From Membranipora membranacea (taxonomy: Eukaryota > Bryozoa > Gymnolaemata > Cheilostomatida > Membraniporidae), in contig OU612075.1 in assembly GCA_914767715.1 (NCBI GenBank), forward strand, positions 20,212,001-20,276,000: a DNA stretch of 64,000 bases. The letters are read 5' to 3'. Both the position numbers and the translations under genes were made by a program. Shown here piece after piece: positions 38,701 to 53,700 of the stretch. The notes beneath the pieces were generated by a model. That model searched no databases. It was not told the origin of the DNA and saw only the letters and a program-made list of their open reading frames with translations. Positions within the stretch are counted from its first letter, which is position 1. Each line of letters starts with the position of its first letter.

Positions 38701-41700
38701 ATAGGTCCGAGAAAAGTATCATCCTCAAAAAATCTAAGTTTTTCGTTTAAAGTTAGCATATTGCTGATTGTTGCCTAAAGATAAATGTGCTTCAAACTGT
38801 TCTGAATCTGTCTATGAAGCCCAAACAAGTTTCCAAGGCGATTTGTAAAAAAAAACTTTTCATATCCGCAACCATCCCACAATAGCTTTGAGGCAGAGAG
38901 GGAGGTCTTCTATCTCTTGATGCAGTAATTTCTTTAAATTTTGTCAGTATTGAATTGTCAGTATGAATCTGCTGACGATGCACTTTACTCCGATGCCATT
39001 TTTACTTCATTTTTGAATGCGTGTGTATGGTTGGTCCTAGTCACCATGATTAATTTTTTATATATTTATATTAGCGCATATATTAACAAGCGATTCTATC
39101 CAAACAAAAAGGCCTCTTCTTGTCCTCACACCTGAAAACTTTGTCCATGAAACTCATCACAACAGCTAATCTATGTCAGGCCATCGTTGCATTGCAGTGG
39201 GCAACTATGATGGATTATACTGCACAGCCCCCTTACTTTCTCACAAAAATACAGGCCTGCATAATATAAATCTCTGGCTAAGAATACAATAACAAGTTGA
39301 TAGCAAAGATTATAAATACTTCGTTCATAAATAGTCATTGTTGATAGTGACTTTGTTGCTGTCTGATCTGGTTTTGACATCAAGATTGTGGTTACTTTGC
39401 CTCAAATAACTTAGGTGAACAACCTGAAACTTTATTGATAAACCCATTGCTGTCCAAGGCAGCAGGGCTAACTTTACAACCAGAAGTGGGCGTGACCGTC
39501 AATTAACGCTGATTCGCATTTTATGCGCAAGTGGAAGGTCTCTATATCTATAGTCTCTGTCCTTACTCTGTGCTAATATGGTAGTTCCCTAGCTACAACC
39601 ACAGAGTAAAACTATAGCCTTACTCTGCTCTGTGCAACACAACAACTATATACGGCCGGCCCGACAGTAAGGCACAGATTAACTTTTGTCTGTATGAATT
39701 TTGTAGGATGATTTGAGAGCCTTATTTGCCAGGTGCTGCGGTAAAAGGAAGATCAGTAGGAGCGGAAGTCAGCCCCCTCTATCTCACCTTAAGGTACCAC
39801 AGAGAACACTAAGTTTGTCACTCAGTAGTATGTCATGTCACTCTGTTCGCTCAGCATCCAGCTGACAGGGGGGGGGGGGGACAATCTACTGCCTCAACTT
39901 ATAGCTAATATTGAATTAACAAAGACAATCTAAGGTTATTTTTCTTTTTCTATACACTATGTTTTCTTTAACCGCCCTATTTAACGGGCCCCCTTAAGCT
40001 AAGGTGGCTTGTGTGGGGTAGATAACCTATATCCTTGCCCGTCTTGGCCGGCTACTCTTTCTTCGCAGAGGTAAAGGGGGATCTTCATACTGAGTGCAAA
40101 CACACAGTAGACCTCCTGAATTCATGGTCCTGAACCAAACAGATTGTGCTTGTCAAGTGCTAACACTCACTAAGAGCTCCTGAGAATATTTCAGACAGAT
40201 TATGTTAAATCTGATGCTCAAGCTGTATTACAGGATTACTGGTTTACCAATTGCTTAGACCAAACAGAAGATTGATTTGCACTTTGATACATAACACATG
40301 ATTGATGTGTGCCAATCATCCATACTTTCTGTTAATTTATTTAATTTTTATTAAATAAAAATGTCTCATCAATCATTTTGATCTTGTTCTCTGCTTCTAG
40401 TTACCCCTAGTTTACCCTTAGGTACTTGATGGTTTGTATCTGAAGTGATTCCTACAGGCCCTATTAGCCCATGATGGTCATAAAAAATCACCAGAAGTCA
40501 TTTCTCAATTTATATCTTGAGAAAAAAGAGGTGCTATGAGTAGTGGCCGCTATGGTTGACAAGTCCCTCTTAGTTTGCAGGAAGGTGAAAAGTATGCATA
40601 TGGCGAAAAGGTTAATTGCATTTGGATATCACAGAGTAAGGATATATCCTTACTCTGTGACAGAGTAAGGATATATCCTTACTCTGTGACATTATTATCT
40701 ATACTATGCAAATCTACATATTCTTATCACTAACAGACAGCATGATTACATACCTCATTTGGTGTAATTTTTACCAAATGAATTGATACTATCTACCTGC
40801 AGATATTATCTAGCAAAGTTTGTCGATAATTTGGCTTTGAAGGTGATGCCATTTTTTACCTCGTGGTACATAAACAACAATTATTAGGTTGGCTATGATA
40901 TGCTGTATAGAAATCACTGATAAAAATCGATGTGGCCTAATATACGGGTATTGGCAGGAATTGACAGGTGTGTTTTTTGTGGGGACTTGGCAGGACCTTG
41001 GCATATATTGGCAGGCACTTGCAAGTACTGACACAGATCTGTTAGATAACTTACATGAGCATGATCGATGGATGCACAAATTGTAAAAAGATCACTGTTG
41101 TTTTCGTTACCCCTACTGTTCACACCATTGAGTTATCCCCTGGGGGATAACTCTATGGTTCACACTTTTCTAATTTGCACCAATAAGCTTCTCAAAGACT
41201 TTAAATCTCATTAGAACAGTTCTAATGATCGACCGCCATCATCAATCATCACAGAGGTAGAATATATCCTTACCCTGTGATATCATGTACTGTTGAAAAC
41301 CTGCCGAGCTCCTGAATGTGAATCGCTGAACAAAATCTTGATCTGAATATGCTGTGCCACTACAGTGAAGAATTGAGGTAGAAAGGCTGTCTTTGTCAAT
41401 GTGGATGGCAGTGACACAATGGTAGCATTCCATATGACTGGACTTTCAGGACGTGATATTTTGAGGTCCTGAGAACACATCAGAACCACATAATACTGAT
41501 ACCATCACTAATGTATGATTTAGGTGATTATCATTATAACAGAAAAGCTTAATTAAATTTTAAATTATAATAACAGTATACAATGATTATAGCAAAACTA
41601 ATTCAAACTTTAAATGGTAATTATAGTAAATTATAATGATAATACCAAAGCTAATTTAGATTGATTGCAGCTGTTTTATGTAGACTTACCTCACAGCTAG

Positions 41701-44700
41701 CCAGCATATAGATGTGTATCCTACAGTCGTCCGCTCCTAGAGCCAGCAGATCTCCGCTGGGGGATACAGCAGTGCAGTGTACTACGGTACCCAGCTGTAG
41801 AGTAGCCAGGCACTGAGACAAGGCCTGTGGTTTAGTGACCCAGTCTACGTAGGATACCTCTAGTGAGTCCAGTACTGTGTATGCGGCCTGTGAGATGGAG
41901 CTGGTATCCGGCTCGTTGATCGCCAGCTGAAGTAGCTGAGTGGGTGATCTGAAATTTTATCAAAATATGCTCATCATCAAACAACTTATACTGGGTACTG
42001 TTGTTGCACAGGTTTTCAATATATGTGTCATAGTTCAAAACATGCACACCTCAATTCTTAGGGAGGGGCTAGTGAAACACATCCCAATACAAATTCACAC
42101 ATCAAAATTCCCAGCAGTAGTAACATCAACAAAATTTATCCAGATAAGTATCACTTGGTAGTGCGTAAATCTTCACTCAATGCCCCGTTATCTATAACTT
42201 TATTGGAGTTGTGCAAACAATAAAAATAAGGAAACAACTCTTGATCTTCCATGTTACCCAGACTTTAGTATCAGGGAGGGTGGGACATACCTCCCACCCT
42301 CCCTGATACTAAAGTCTGGGTAATATAATAGTATATAAATTGAACAGTGTGTGTGACATGTCGACATGCCATCATATCTACCCTTAGTCATGATTTACTG
42401 ATATGTTGAGTCTAAAACCTCAAAATACAGTCACCAGAATATATCTGATATATCTGATTCCTTATTGATGGCCATAGATAGTGACTTGTGAGTGTTTAGA
42501 TTGATCACAGAGGTTAAGGCTTTGAAATGGTTCATAAATGGCTCTAGGGATGTGGTGACTTATAGGTATCTAGTAAATGTGACTAAGATTTAACGGTACA
42601 TATAGACTTATTCCGCTGATGTAATAATATAGTAAGCCTATTTATCTACCTGATAAGGTGATGAGTGTTCTTGTAGATAAAGGCAGCGTACTCCTCCATA
42701 TCACTGATAGTATTAATCCACTTTCTCTGAGCCAGACTCGATACTATCGGTATATCAGGAGAGTAGTCTGAGTTCAGACCAGTCACTAATCTCAGACTAC
42801 ACTTACAGTACAGGAACGCTAGATCTGTTAGCAAATCCTTGATCTTTGTAAACTGGCTGCACCATTTCTGCAATCAAAGAACAAAACAATTGAATCAAGC
42901 ATGCGCACAGTAATTCATGCAAAAACTAAGAAATCTGAACTTGCTGTATGCGGTTTGAATTGAAACCTTTGCACAATGAAACCTTGGAATAAAATTTTGG
43001 TTGAGGATATTCAGTAGAAATTAAGTTTTGATAAGTCAAACACAAACATCTCATATATTGGAAATATAATGTAGTATAAACATTATGTTATATTATACAA
43101 TATAATACTTTATCTTATAATACAATGTTTATAGAGTATAAATATTAAATTTTTTGTTTAATATCATGTTGCATAATAAAATATTATTATCCACCAAACT
43201 TCAGTTTTGTGTTTATGATAAACGCATGTGTATATAAAATAAAAAAAACCCATATCCAGTGCCTCATAACACTTTTTTCAAAAAAGGTTATTTTGAAAAA
43301 TAGAAAAAATGGCTTTATCAAAGTCCTGTCTTCAACCACATATGTGTAGTAAATCCAGTTGCGCATGTGCATGAAACATTTTTTACACATTTTTTGCCTA
43401 ATATGTGCCATTTAAGTTTAAAAAAAAGGAAAATTAAACAAAATTACACTTTACCCATTTATGTTCAAGTAAATCATCAGTGGGAAGTTGTGAGAAGGTG
43501 TGAAAAGGCCTGGCTGAGTGGTTAGCATGGTCGATTGCAGCACAGGAGGCCCAAGTTGAGCCCTGGTGAGGTCTGATATTTTCATAACTTCTCTTTTACT
43601 ACTTGATGGATTACTTATCCTAAGGAGTTGAACTCTTTGCTTTTACCCACTACCTCATTAAGTTCCTGGTTGTGACCAAAAAACAAGCAAAGAGGCGAGA
43701 GGCCCGGTTCGAATCCCGGTGGAGACGGATTTCTTTTTAATACCCTATTGGCATCTATATCATGTTTTGTTACATACTTACATTACATACAATTATATAT
43801 CATATACAATTATATATTATATACATACATACATAATACATACATACATACTTTATACAATTATATAATATATACAATTACATATTATATACAATTATAT
43901 ACTACAAACAATTATATAATATATACAATTTTATAATATACACAATTATATAATTCATTATATATAATAACATTATATATACAATTATATAATATATCAT
44001 ATACAATTATATACAATTACATAATATTTTATATACAATTATATATAATATACATTTATATACAATTATATATATATTATATATAATATACAATTACATA
44101 TAATTATAGCATAATTTTAACATGTTTGTTGCGCGAGAGGCCCGACTGTGTTCAAATCTGTTGTGGACAGATTTCATTTACATATCATCTCTTTTACTAC
44201 TTGGTGGTTTAACTTGTTTTGGTTCCTATTCATTGCTACCTACACCCACTACATAATTAAATTTAACCACCTGGATTATTTTGCACTGAGCTTTGCAAGC
44301 TTAAGCGGCCCAGCGTGGCTGAGTGATGGGAGTGTTTGATCTCAGCCCCTGACAAAAATTTCGGTGAGGCCAGATTAAAAAAAGCAAGGAGGGAGCAATG
44401 GGGAGGAGCCCTTATTTTTATACAATACGTATAAATATACCACAATTATAACATTTTTGTTACGTTATATTCTATGGCTGTATGCACTGAAAATAATTGT
44501 GGGGGAGTTTTGCCACATAATAGGACAACGAGACTCCGGCTGTCTACCTCATAGGTGGCATGGAAAGGACAGCCATTTTAGTTTGCACTTACAATGACAT
44601 CGCCAATTGGCCATCGATCATAAACTCAATCATCCACACCCTTGAAGTTTTGTGGCATTTATGATCGCGGCATTTCAAGTTTAAATTCTATATTCTATAT

Positions 44701-47700
44701 TTTATGTGTTATTATTGTTATTCAAAACATGTTCCGATTCCGATTCCACTCACCAGATGATGTACGATATCCCTGTAGTACTGAGCACAGCCCGGCTCAG
44801 GTTTACAGATCTGTATCTGAGATAGATAGTACCCAGCTATCATAGTGTGAGTCTGTACCTCCATATCTATTGACTTCATGTAACGCCTCTTAATCGCTTC
44901 TTTGAGCGAGCTATAGCTTAGTCTCAGGATGCTGGAAATAGGTAGATTATGTAAACTGATTGCCTTTAGGCTGCCGAAAACGTTTTTTTGAGTAAACAGA
45001 TTGCCTATTGGCCACTGGAAACTTTTCTTTGAAAATTGAAAACATTCAAATTCAAACCTTTCTTCTAATTGATGTCAATTTAATTCATCTGGTGCAAAAA
45101 ATTATTTTTTAAGCAAAGCAAACACCCGTCCTATATGATACTTTGTGACCTCATGTCAATTTTACATACAAGCGAGGCAGCGGACCTTTGGTCAATGGGG
45201 CAGCTAAGACAACTTGCATCATCACTCCAGTTTTGCTCCAATTCATTCACATTTCAGGTCGTTTTGATCACTGATGCTAGATTAAAACATTGTTCTACCG
45301 ACCCTGAGACTGGTACATAAATTGGTTCAAATAACTTCACAAATACAAGACATAATACCTGTTGTTTTGATAATCATCAAGCAGACAATCAAGCCTGTGA
45401 AGTATCTGGTTGAATATAAGACTTGGTATAGTTATCTCCTCAGATCTCTGTGAGAATATAGCCTCAGCTCTGCTCAGTGAGGGCACGGAGGGACAACTCA
45501 TATAAACAGCTAACATGACCCTCATATCCAAGATGGTGGCTCCTGATGAAAGAGAATGAAAATCATATGATTTATTGTTGTTTTTTGGTTATTCAACTAT
45601 GTTAATCAATATTTCCCACTGTTATTATTTGTTATTATTGAGTATTTATAATTATTCTTTTCTTTTTTTTAAAGAGTACCCAAAGACCAATGCATGTTAT
45701 ACTCAGGCAGTTACTTATGATATCGTTGTGTTAGATTTGCATGGAAAAAGAATTCAGTGCTCTACTTGGCATGAATTACAATTTACTTGCTCACTTAGAA
45801 TGCAAAGACACAACAGGTTGAATGACCTTTACAAAAATAAATGATTGAGGGGTCCCCACACGATTGTTGGGCTTTAGGCCTGTAGACTGTAAACTTACGC
45901 AGTAAAGTATATTGAGCGTAAATACAGTTTGTCAATAGGAGCTTTTATTTTGTATTTGGATTCTCCTACAAAATTCACTATTTCAAACCTGTGCTAAAAG
46001 GTGAACTCTCCTATCTGAGAGTACTTCACTACTCTAGGCTATCATATAACTCACCATATGGTAGACAGTGGAACAGTTTCATCATCTTACTGACAAGATC
46101 CACACCGAAGTCATTCTCGAGAGTCAGCAGAATGTAGTCAAGAAGTTTAGGTAACGTCTGAGGTATAGATTTTATCTTAGCGTTCACCTGGGGAGGAAAG
46201 CAAAGGAGGATTAATATGACTACAGCTGCTAGTCAAACAAAAGGAAAAAATACCGTGAGTGGCTTTGGTACCTTGATGTTTTCCAGGTAACAAATCTAGA
46301 AAAACAATTTAATCAGTGAGACAAGGTCTCATTTCATACCCTCATCGCAACATTGACTTTTACGATTATTACCATTATGTTCGGTGGAATAAATAGGATA
46401 GCTACGTAAACTAAATATAGAAAATTAATCTAAAATATACCTTTATCAAAACACAGCTAGTTCAGTTCGAAGTATGACAGCTGATAATCACAAAATTTAT
46501 TAGAAAGTGCATATACATTTTTTGGTCGTCTTGTGGAGCACCCAAATGTGCTACTAAATTTAAAGTTTATTCAGGGTTAATACATACCTCCTCAAAGACA
46601 CCGTGATATCTCAGTTGATCACAGGCTAACATCAGATACAGGGGATTATTAGCGCTCTTCTTCCCAGTCAACAGTTTCATCTGTGAGATAAATAATAAAT
46701 TGTGAAATTGGTGAAACAGTTGATGGGCTTTGTCTCTATAGCTCAGCTTAGAAGATGAATCAGAAACAACCAGTAATGTAAAATACTCATAAAGATCAAT
46801 GAGCAATTTGATTCTATCCTAAAACCGCTTCTTTCAAAAAGATGATAATTGTTTGAATAGTTATCTATGGGTTCAGCCAAAAGTTTCTTATGAGAATGAG
46901 AAGGCAGTTCCAAATAACTAAACTATGAACAAGGGAGATAACTAAATGATGAAGAGCAGCAGCCTGGAGATTGTGGTTAGCTTCTTTGGTTGAGTTATAA
47001 ACATCATGTAGATGCAATTATTATAATTATACCCATACCGGTAATGTGATACACTATCACATGTAGATCTCCCATCAATAGGGAGTGAACTAATTCACTT
47101 AGCTTGAGTACCATCATAAGGAGTTTGGTGCGACGAAAAAAGTCAATTTCAAAAATGAGGGGCGTGCACACATAAGGTTCTCATACTAGACCAGCTCTAA
47201 CAATCAGAGATACAATGCCAAAAGTGTAGTCTCGATGACAATGGTAACTAGGTCAAGTATGATCAAATTTGCCTGCATTCCAGTTGCATCACTTCCACTG
47301 GTCACGCAGCAGGAGGAGAACAACTCCAAATGGACCAAACTTGGTCTCCTGTACTGTACCTGGTTATTGAAGGGAGACTCGTCCAGTTCTTTGCCATGTT
47401 TAGAGAGATTGTGTTTGACTATGTCTGATTTATCCAGCAGCTCCAGAGGTTTGAGTTCTAGTTGCATCACATCGTCTCTCCTTGTTATAACTCTGTGAGC
47501 TTCAGAGCCAGAAACGCAACTCAGTAGGAACACAATATTCTATAGATATACATAAAAGACAAAGGGCATTAATTGAACCGCAAGTTTCGTGATAACTAAT
47601 GCGAGCCCTGTGAAAGAAGATAAAAGAGCTGGCTGAGATAACCATCAGGTATGAATATGTAAAATCTCACTATAAAGTCACCAGACATATAAGTGTATAA

Positions 47701-50700
47701 GTGTATTTCAAAACATAACTTTTTTATATTGACAAGTCACCATACACTTGAAACTACTTATGAACCATATAATAACCCAACCAAATAGTCACAAAAACTA
47801 AAACTTGGATAGGAGCACTGTTTGGAATTTCCTAACCATGAGGACCTTAACATACAAATGAGGTAGTATGCTTTCAACTTAGATCATGACATAATGATAA
47901 CAAATCCTTTCAAGAGTAAAAGATCCCTGTTACTAGAGACCCTGCAGAATCTCGTTATTAGCTTCTCCCGGTACTTGAAATATAACCTTCACATTGTTGG
48001 TTACTTTTGAAATTAATGCTTTTCTGAGTTACACGCTCACAACAATAGAAAATCAAATCTCCTAGAATAAATTACACTAAGCCCGGACATGTAAAAGTTG
48101 TCGTATCTCGTATCAATCACGTTCCTGGACAGATTTTGCAACCTCTGTATTAGTAGTGAACTTCCAAATTAATAAACATAATATGATGTGATTGTGACAA
48201 ACTTACTGCTGGTATTTTCTCAGGTAGCCAGTTGACACAGTTGGAGTTGTTCTCTTTAGACAGATAGTTCAGACCGTCTATCATTATAACGCAGGCATCC
48301 TTAAAGAGTTGGCTCAACTCTTGTAACAGTTCCTCAAGCGTCGCAATCAACTCGCTGTTAAAATAATCGCAATTGATGAATAAAAGGACAAATAGTGTGA
48401 TTGAGTATATACAGTACACATAGTAATTTTACCTCCAAGGAGTAACGATTAGCTTGAGTTAATTTACTTCTGTTTTGGGCTGACTAAACTTGATGTTGGT
48501 TAGCTGCACCTATTTTCACTAGCTAGTAATGAGAGTGAGTAACTGTTAGCTACTTCTGTTTGAAATCGATCAACAAATATAGCCTTGTCACGCGGCAACT
48601 GAATTTCTTGGACAAAAACAAAAAAGTGGCTGTGAAAAGGCTACTTGGAATACAGAACTCCCGAAATTTAATCAATGACAGCATAACTACAATAAAAAAA
48701 CACAGCTCCACTGAACAGCTACTTACTAGTAATCATAGACAGGGTCATAGGGTAGACCGAACTGTTCACTGATCTCCTGACACAGTCTCCTCAGGATAGT
48801 TGTCATGTTATCATATCCTGTACACACAATATGTTTGAACATCACGTCGTCCGACTCGTGTGATATACGAGCCTGGAAAATTGAAAAGTCAAATGAACAA
48901 TTATTCAAAAAGTAGAACCTCTTAAATCAGTTAAAACCAATAAGATAATAAAAACTCCGATTCTGTACACTGCAAGACACGGTCCCATCCATTTTTGTCC
49001 CAAATAATTGATTTAAAGCTGGAGTGTTTGTGTTTGTGGTTGAAAAATTTGGCATTCGGTGTGAATATCGTAGAGTGGACCCAAAGTCAACAGGGCTAAA
49101 CCGAAGGAAGACTGAAACAGACATCAAATAAATGGAAAGAACTTTGAAACACAATTAGATACAACTCAATGGGAGTGCTACTCCACAAACCCATCAGGTT
49201 ATCAATTACAAGGCATTCCATAATAAGAAAATATGCATATGTTATGTCCATGTATCCTTTATAAAATGCCTACCATAAATGCTGTCTTTCCGATCCCAAC
49301 TTCACCATGGATCAAAGCCACACCACTCTGGAAACCATCTCCCTTCTTGTGGAAATCTTTCAGGGTGACCTTTCGACCTGTAAACTTTTCACATGCTGCC
49401 TCCACTAAGCTCTCCTGGTGAGCCTTGATCTCTTCGAGCTCATCTGTATATACTTCCTGTAGAGAAAAAGAGATAGATGCTGATATACAACTAATGGATA
49501 AGTCTTATCCAAAAGGCTATGAAAGGCTTCATAGCGGATTCCCATCCATTTTCTCTAAACAAAGTTCAATCCATTTGCTTGCCTTCGGAGTTGCTCCCCT
49601 CCACCGGTCACACCGCAGTGGAGGGGAAAATGGTAATGCAGTCAAACGGATCAAACTTGATTTACTCCATATCAGAGGAGATAGAGAATGTTTTTATGAT
49701 TTTGCTTTCATTACTTCAACCTCCTAATAAATGTGACTATATTGGCTGAACACTGTCTGCCATGACTAAAAGTCTAGTTCACTGATAGGCCAGTGATCCA
49801 TAAGGTTGGACAACGTATATTTTCAAAAACATTTTCACAAAAATATAGTATCAATGGCTTAACATGTCCTGATATGATCGGTCAAATCTGAAGTAAAGTT
49901 CATAGCAATATGATAATACAACTCTGGGATTTGTCTCCACACAGATTTTGTGAGAGTAATGCTCATGACAACTGATATTTGCACACAAACCTCGATTGGA
50001 TAGTCATCAGAAATACAAATCTTCAGTTTATGCATGACATTCACTCCGAATTCTGCCAGACCAACTGCCATTGGTTTGTTATCTATAATCCCGCCCCATT
50101 TCGCGGGGTACCTGTAATCAATAATATGAAATGCTGATTACATGTTTTCTTGAAATATACATATATTAGTACAATCTTAACTTAGTCAAGGTTAAGTGTC
50201 AAATTGTAACTTTGCAACCATACAAAATGTTTACCAATACCACACAACAGACAAGAATTAAGATGAGCAAGGGAGTAAAACGTTCCTGCCAACAAACAAA
50301 GCTGACTAGAGGTAAAAGCATATTGACATCTCGATTATACAATTTAGATGTGTATCTCTGATCACTAGAATCAATTTAATGTAGTACCAAGAGTGAGCCC
50401 ACATTTGACATCATGTTTCTTGTGAAGATTTTGAGGCTACATGATTAAATGAATGTTCCAACTATCAGAGATACACATGTGATAGTGCATCACATGTGAT
50501 AGTGCATCACATGATAAGTGTGGTGTATATGTTTCTAACACTTGAGCATTGTCCTGTCTTACCCATCAAAAACTTCGCAGCCAGAGGTCATAACCAACTG
50601 CTTGAGTTCTGCTAGCCTCTTACGTCTGATGGCATTCTCAATAACAGCATCTGGTGATTTCCCTTCCTGCCTCTCCACAAATATCTGCATATGTGAGCTT

Positions 50701-53700
50701 GGGACCTCACTGTAATATAGATAAACTGAGGTCAACATGCAGAGTGATCATTATCATGAGAGTACTGGTTTCCTGACTGACATGACTCATGACATACCAA
50801 GTGAAGGAAATGGAATTGCTCACTACAATTTGACACATCTCAAATGTCGCATAATTTTATCAATTTAATTTTTTAATTCATCAAATGACGCTTTATTTCA
50901 TATTTTGTCAAATTTTTAATATGACAAAGAGACAATGTTTCACTTACTTTATGAAATCGGCTGATCTGATGAAGAACATGCAGTTTTCTCTGTTCTTAGT
51001 TCTGAGTGCTAGCTGTATCTCTAACGCTGTTGCTGATTGGACACCTGGTAGTTTTCTTATCCAATCATAATCCTCCCCTGCCGGTATATCGTGAGGTTCA
51101 ATCACCCAGCCATGTCTCTCTCCTAGTATACCGATAACATAATCAGCCTGTTCTACCTCGCTGAGGCATAGCGCCAGTGATCTGTTATATATAAATACAG
51201 GTTACATAAAAATATTATGTTTTGCAGTTATCTACTTAACATTAACTAATATTTTAAGTAGATTTGGTAGGCATAGCAATGCCGATGCGAAACAAGTTCA
51301 AATAATAGACATCATGACTCTGCATGCCATCGACAACTTTCCATATCACTATTGAGAAGTCTGGACGATCATCATTTTTCCTCTCCTGAGCACTCTTTCC
51401 ACCATCAATAATTCATGCCAAGAAGAGCATTTAAACTTTGACCGTGCAAACCAGACACAACTTTAACATAAGTAACTGTCTGACTATAACATGCATTTGT
51501 CTTTGAATTGCTTTTAATTTCTTGAATTCCTTCAGGATTCGGGACTATGAGATAGAGTATGAATACTGATATTATGACATATTGACTCACCCGCTGGTTT
51601 TAGCAGCATGTTGTGATACGCCCCATCTCAAGTCCACATCGAGAACATTCACCAGTCTCTTCTTGGCCCATTGTCTAATCTCCGGAAACACGAATCTAGT
51701 CAACATATCGCGCTCTCCGTGCATATCCAGAAACGTAGAAGAAATAAACACTCTCGCCACTCTCCATCTATAATACGAACATCGTATTAACATTCAAAAA
51801 GGTGAGATTTGTCTTTTCCGTCAACTTCATGCAACAATAGACAGTTTTTTTGAGCTTGAATTGAACCAATCTTGGGAGTTGCCTTCTCTCGGTTTGGGTA
51901 CTTTTTAACACACACTACATAAATGAAAATGGATCCGAAATTGGATTATCTTGAAAACTACTCATGGTAGGGAAAAATTCTTTTTGATTTGTCATCTGTA
52001 GCATATGCCGCTTTCCTTTTTGACACTGCACATGGAAAGTTCAACTTTGCTTTGAGAACGGCTAACTTTGTTACAAAACATGAGCATTTAGTAAGCAGTA
52101 AGTCATTATTTTATTATTACTTGAGTGTCGTTGTAGGTGCTCCCATGTTGGCAGTAGTTTTGATTCTATTTGTTTTCTTCTCCACCCGTCTCTCGTCTTG
52201 TTTGGGTTTTATGCCGGCAAGTTCGTCAGCATTAGTCTGGTTACTCTTAGCTGTCGGCATCTTCAGACCATACTTGATATCAATGTTATCTACCAAAGTC
52301 ATCTGTCCACTGTCCCCTCTCTCCGCTACAAATCTGTAAGAATAATGCTCTTTAGGGTGCAAGCTGGTGATGGGCTGAACCAAACTATTACAAAGCATGA
52401 TTGGCCAATTTGTTATCAGTAAACTTTCTTAGTCATACTTGAGCTGTTGGGATTCTCAGTTCATGAAAATGAATTGCATTAGTTAATTGCTTAACTAGTT
52501 TATTTTCATAGTAGCAAATGCCCTCATCTCTGATCTCATCACTGTGACACTGTAACGCTGTGTCACAGTGTCACAGTGTTACCATGTCACAGTGACACTG
52601 TGACACTATAACCATAAATCAATGTTAAGACACATTTTCCATCAAGATTTATCATTAAGACGACATTCTGCATGTACTTTTCCGAAAGCTTTAGCTGAAA
52701 ACCTACCTGAGTAACTGGTCACTGAATCCAGCCAGGAAAACATCATTGGGATGCCTGGATACCAGCCCTGCATCAACTCTGCATAACAATAACAAATAAG
52801 ACATCATAGATATATTATGGCCTATTGCAGAAAGCGATACTCCTTCTCATTGAATAAGAAAATAAATCTCAATTATAGGGTTTTTGTAGATGTTCAACCA
52901 AGAATTTTTACCTCCCTACAGGATGAAAATACATAGTGAATTGGCCAAAAACTGTTTAGTTTGGATATCAGCTTATTCAGAATGATGAAATCTGTTACTG
53001 TCATTGAGAAATTAACCAAATTGTGTTGATTTGCGGAGTGACTATAGAGCAAATTTTCAACTGGCAATTTAACAAAACCTAAATTCCATTGAAGAGTTTC
53101 ACCCTGTAGAGTACGATCTACCTTTTGGTAGGTTTTTGAAAGAAAATGCATAATGAGGAGGACAAAGGGATAAAATGCAGTGTGACCAAGGTATTAATGA
53201 GGGAGTAAGATCGGTCATATGGTTTTATTTACTTTGCATTATGTCCATAGACAATATATATTGGATATTGCATTGCATTAACTTTGCATTCATTCCTACT
53301 CGAATTGACATTGCTCCAACAGCACTGTCAGAATGCCACACTGTAGTGAGACCACATAAACGCCTTTGAGTCAATCACAGCATTGCAAGAACCTGGTTGG
53401 CTGTAACGGTAGTTTTTTGACATGCCTTATGATCTAGATTGTCTAAATCCCCAGACCTGAGGCTAAAGCAGCTATTTGTTATTTGATAGGTAGGAGTATG
53501 CAATAACCAATCTTAATCCGTTTTTATTTCTATGAGTGTAAGGCACACAGGTAGCACTTACCCAGTTTGGTTGCTTGACAGATCTATAGATACAAAGAGG
53601 ACATTGGGATTGACCAGGTGTCTGTACACTCCGAGAAACTCTTCAATCTTAGCTCCGTCCGGTCCATCATATCTCAGTCCATCTGACAGGATTATAACGT

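Noticed and set aside
43700-43735. Functional tRNA gene suggested by CCGGTTCGAATCCCGG
   Set aside because: Only a T-arm is present; no D-arm or acceptor stem at the right distance.
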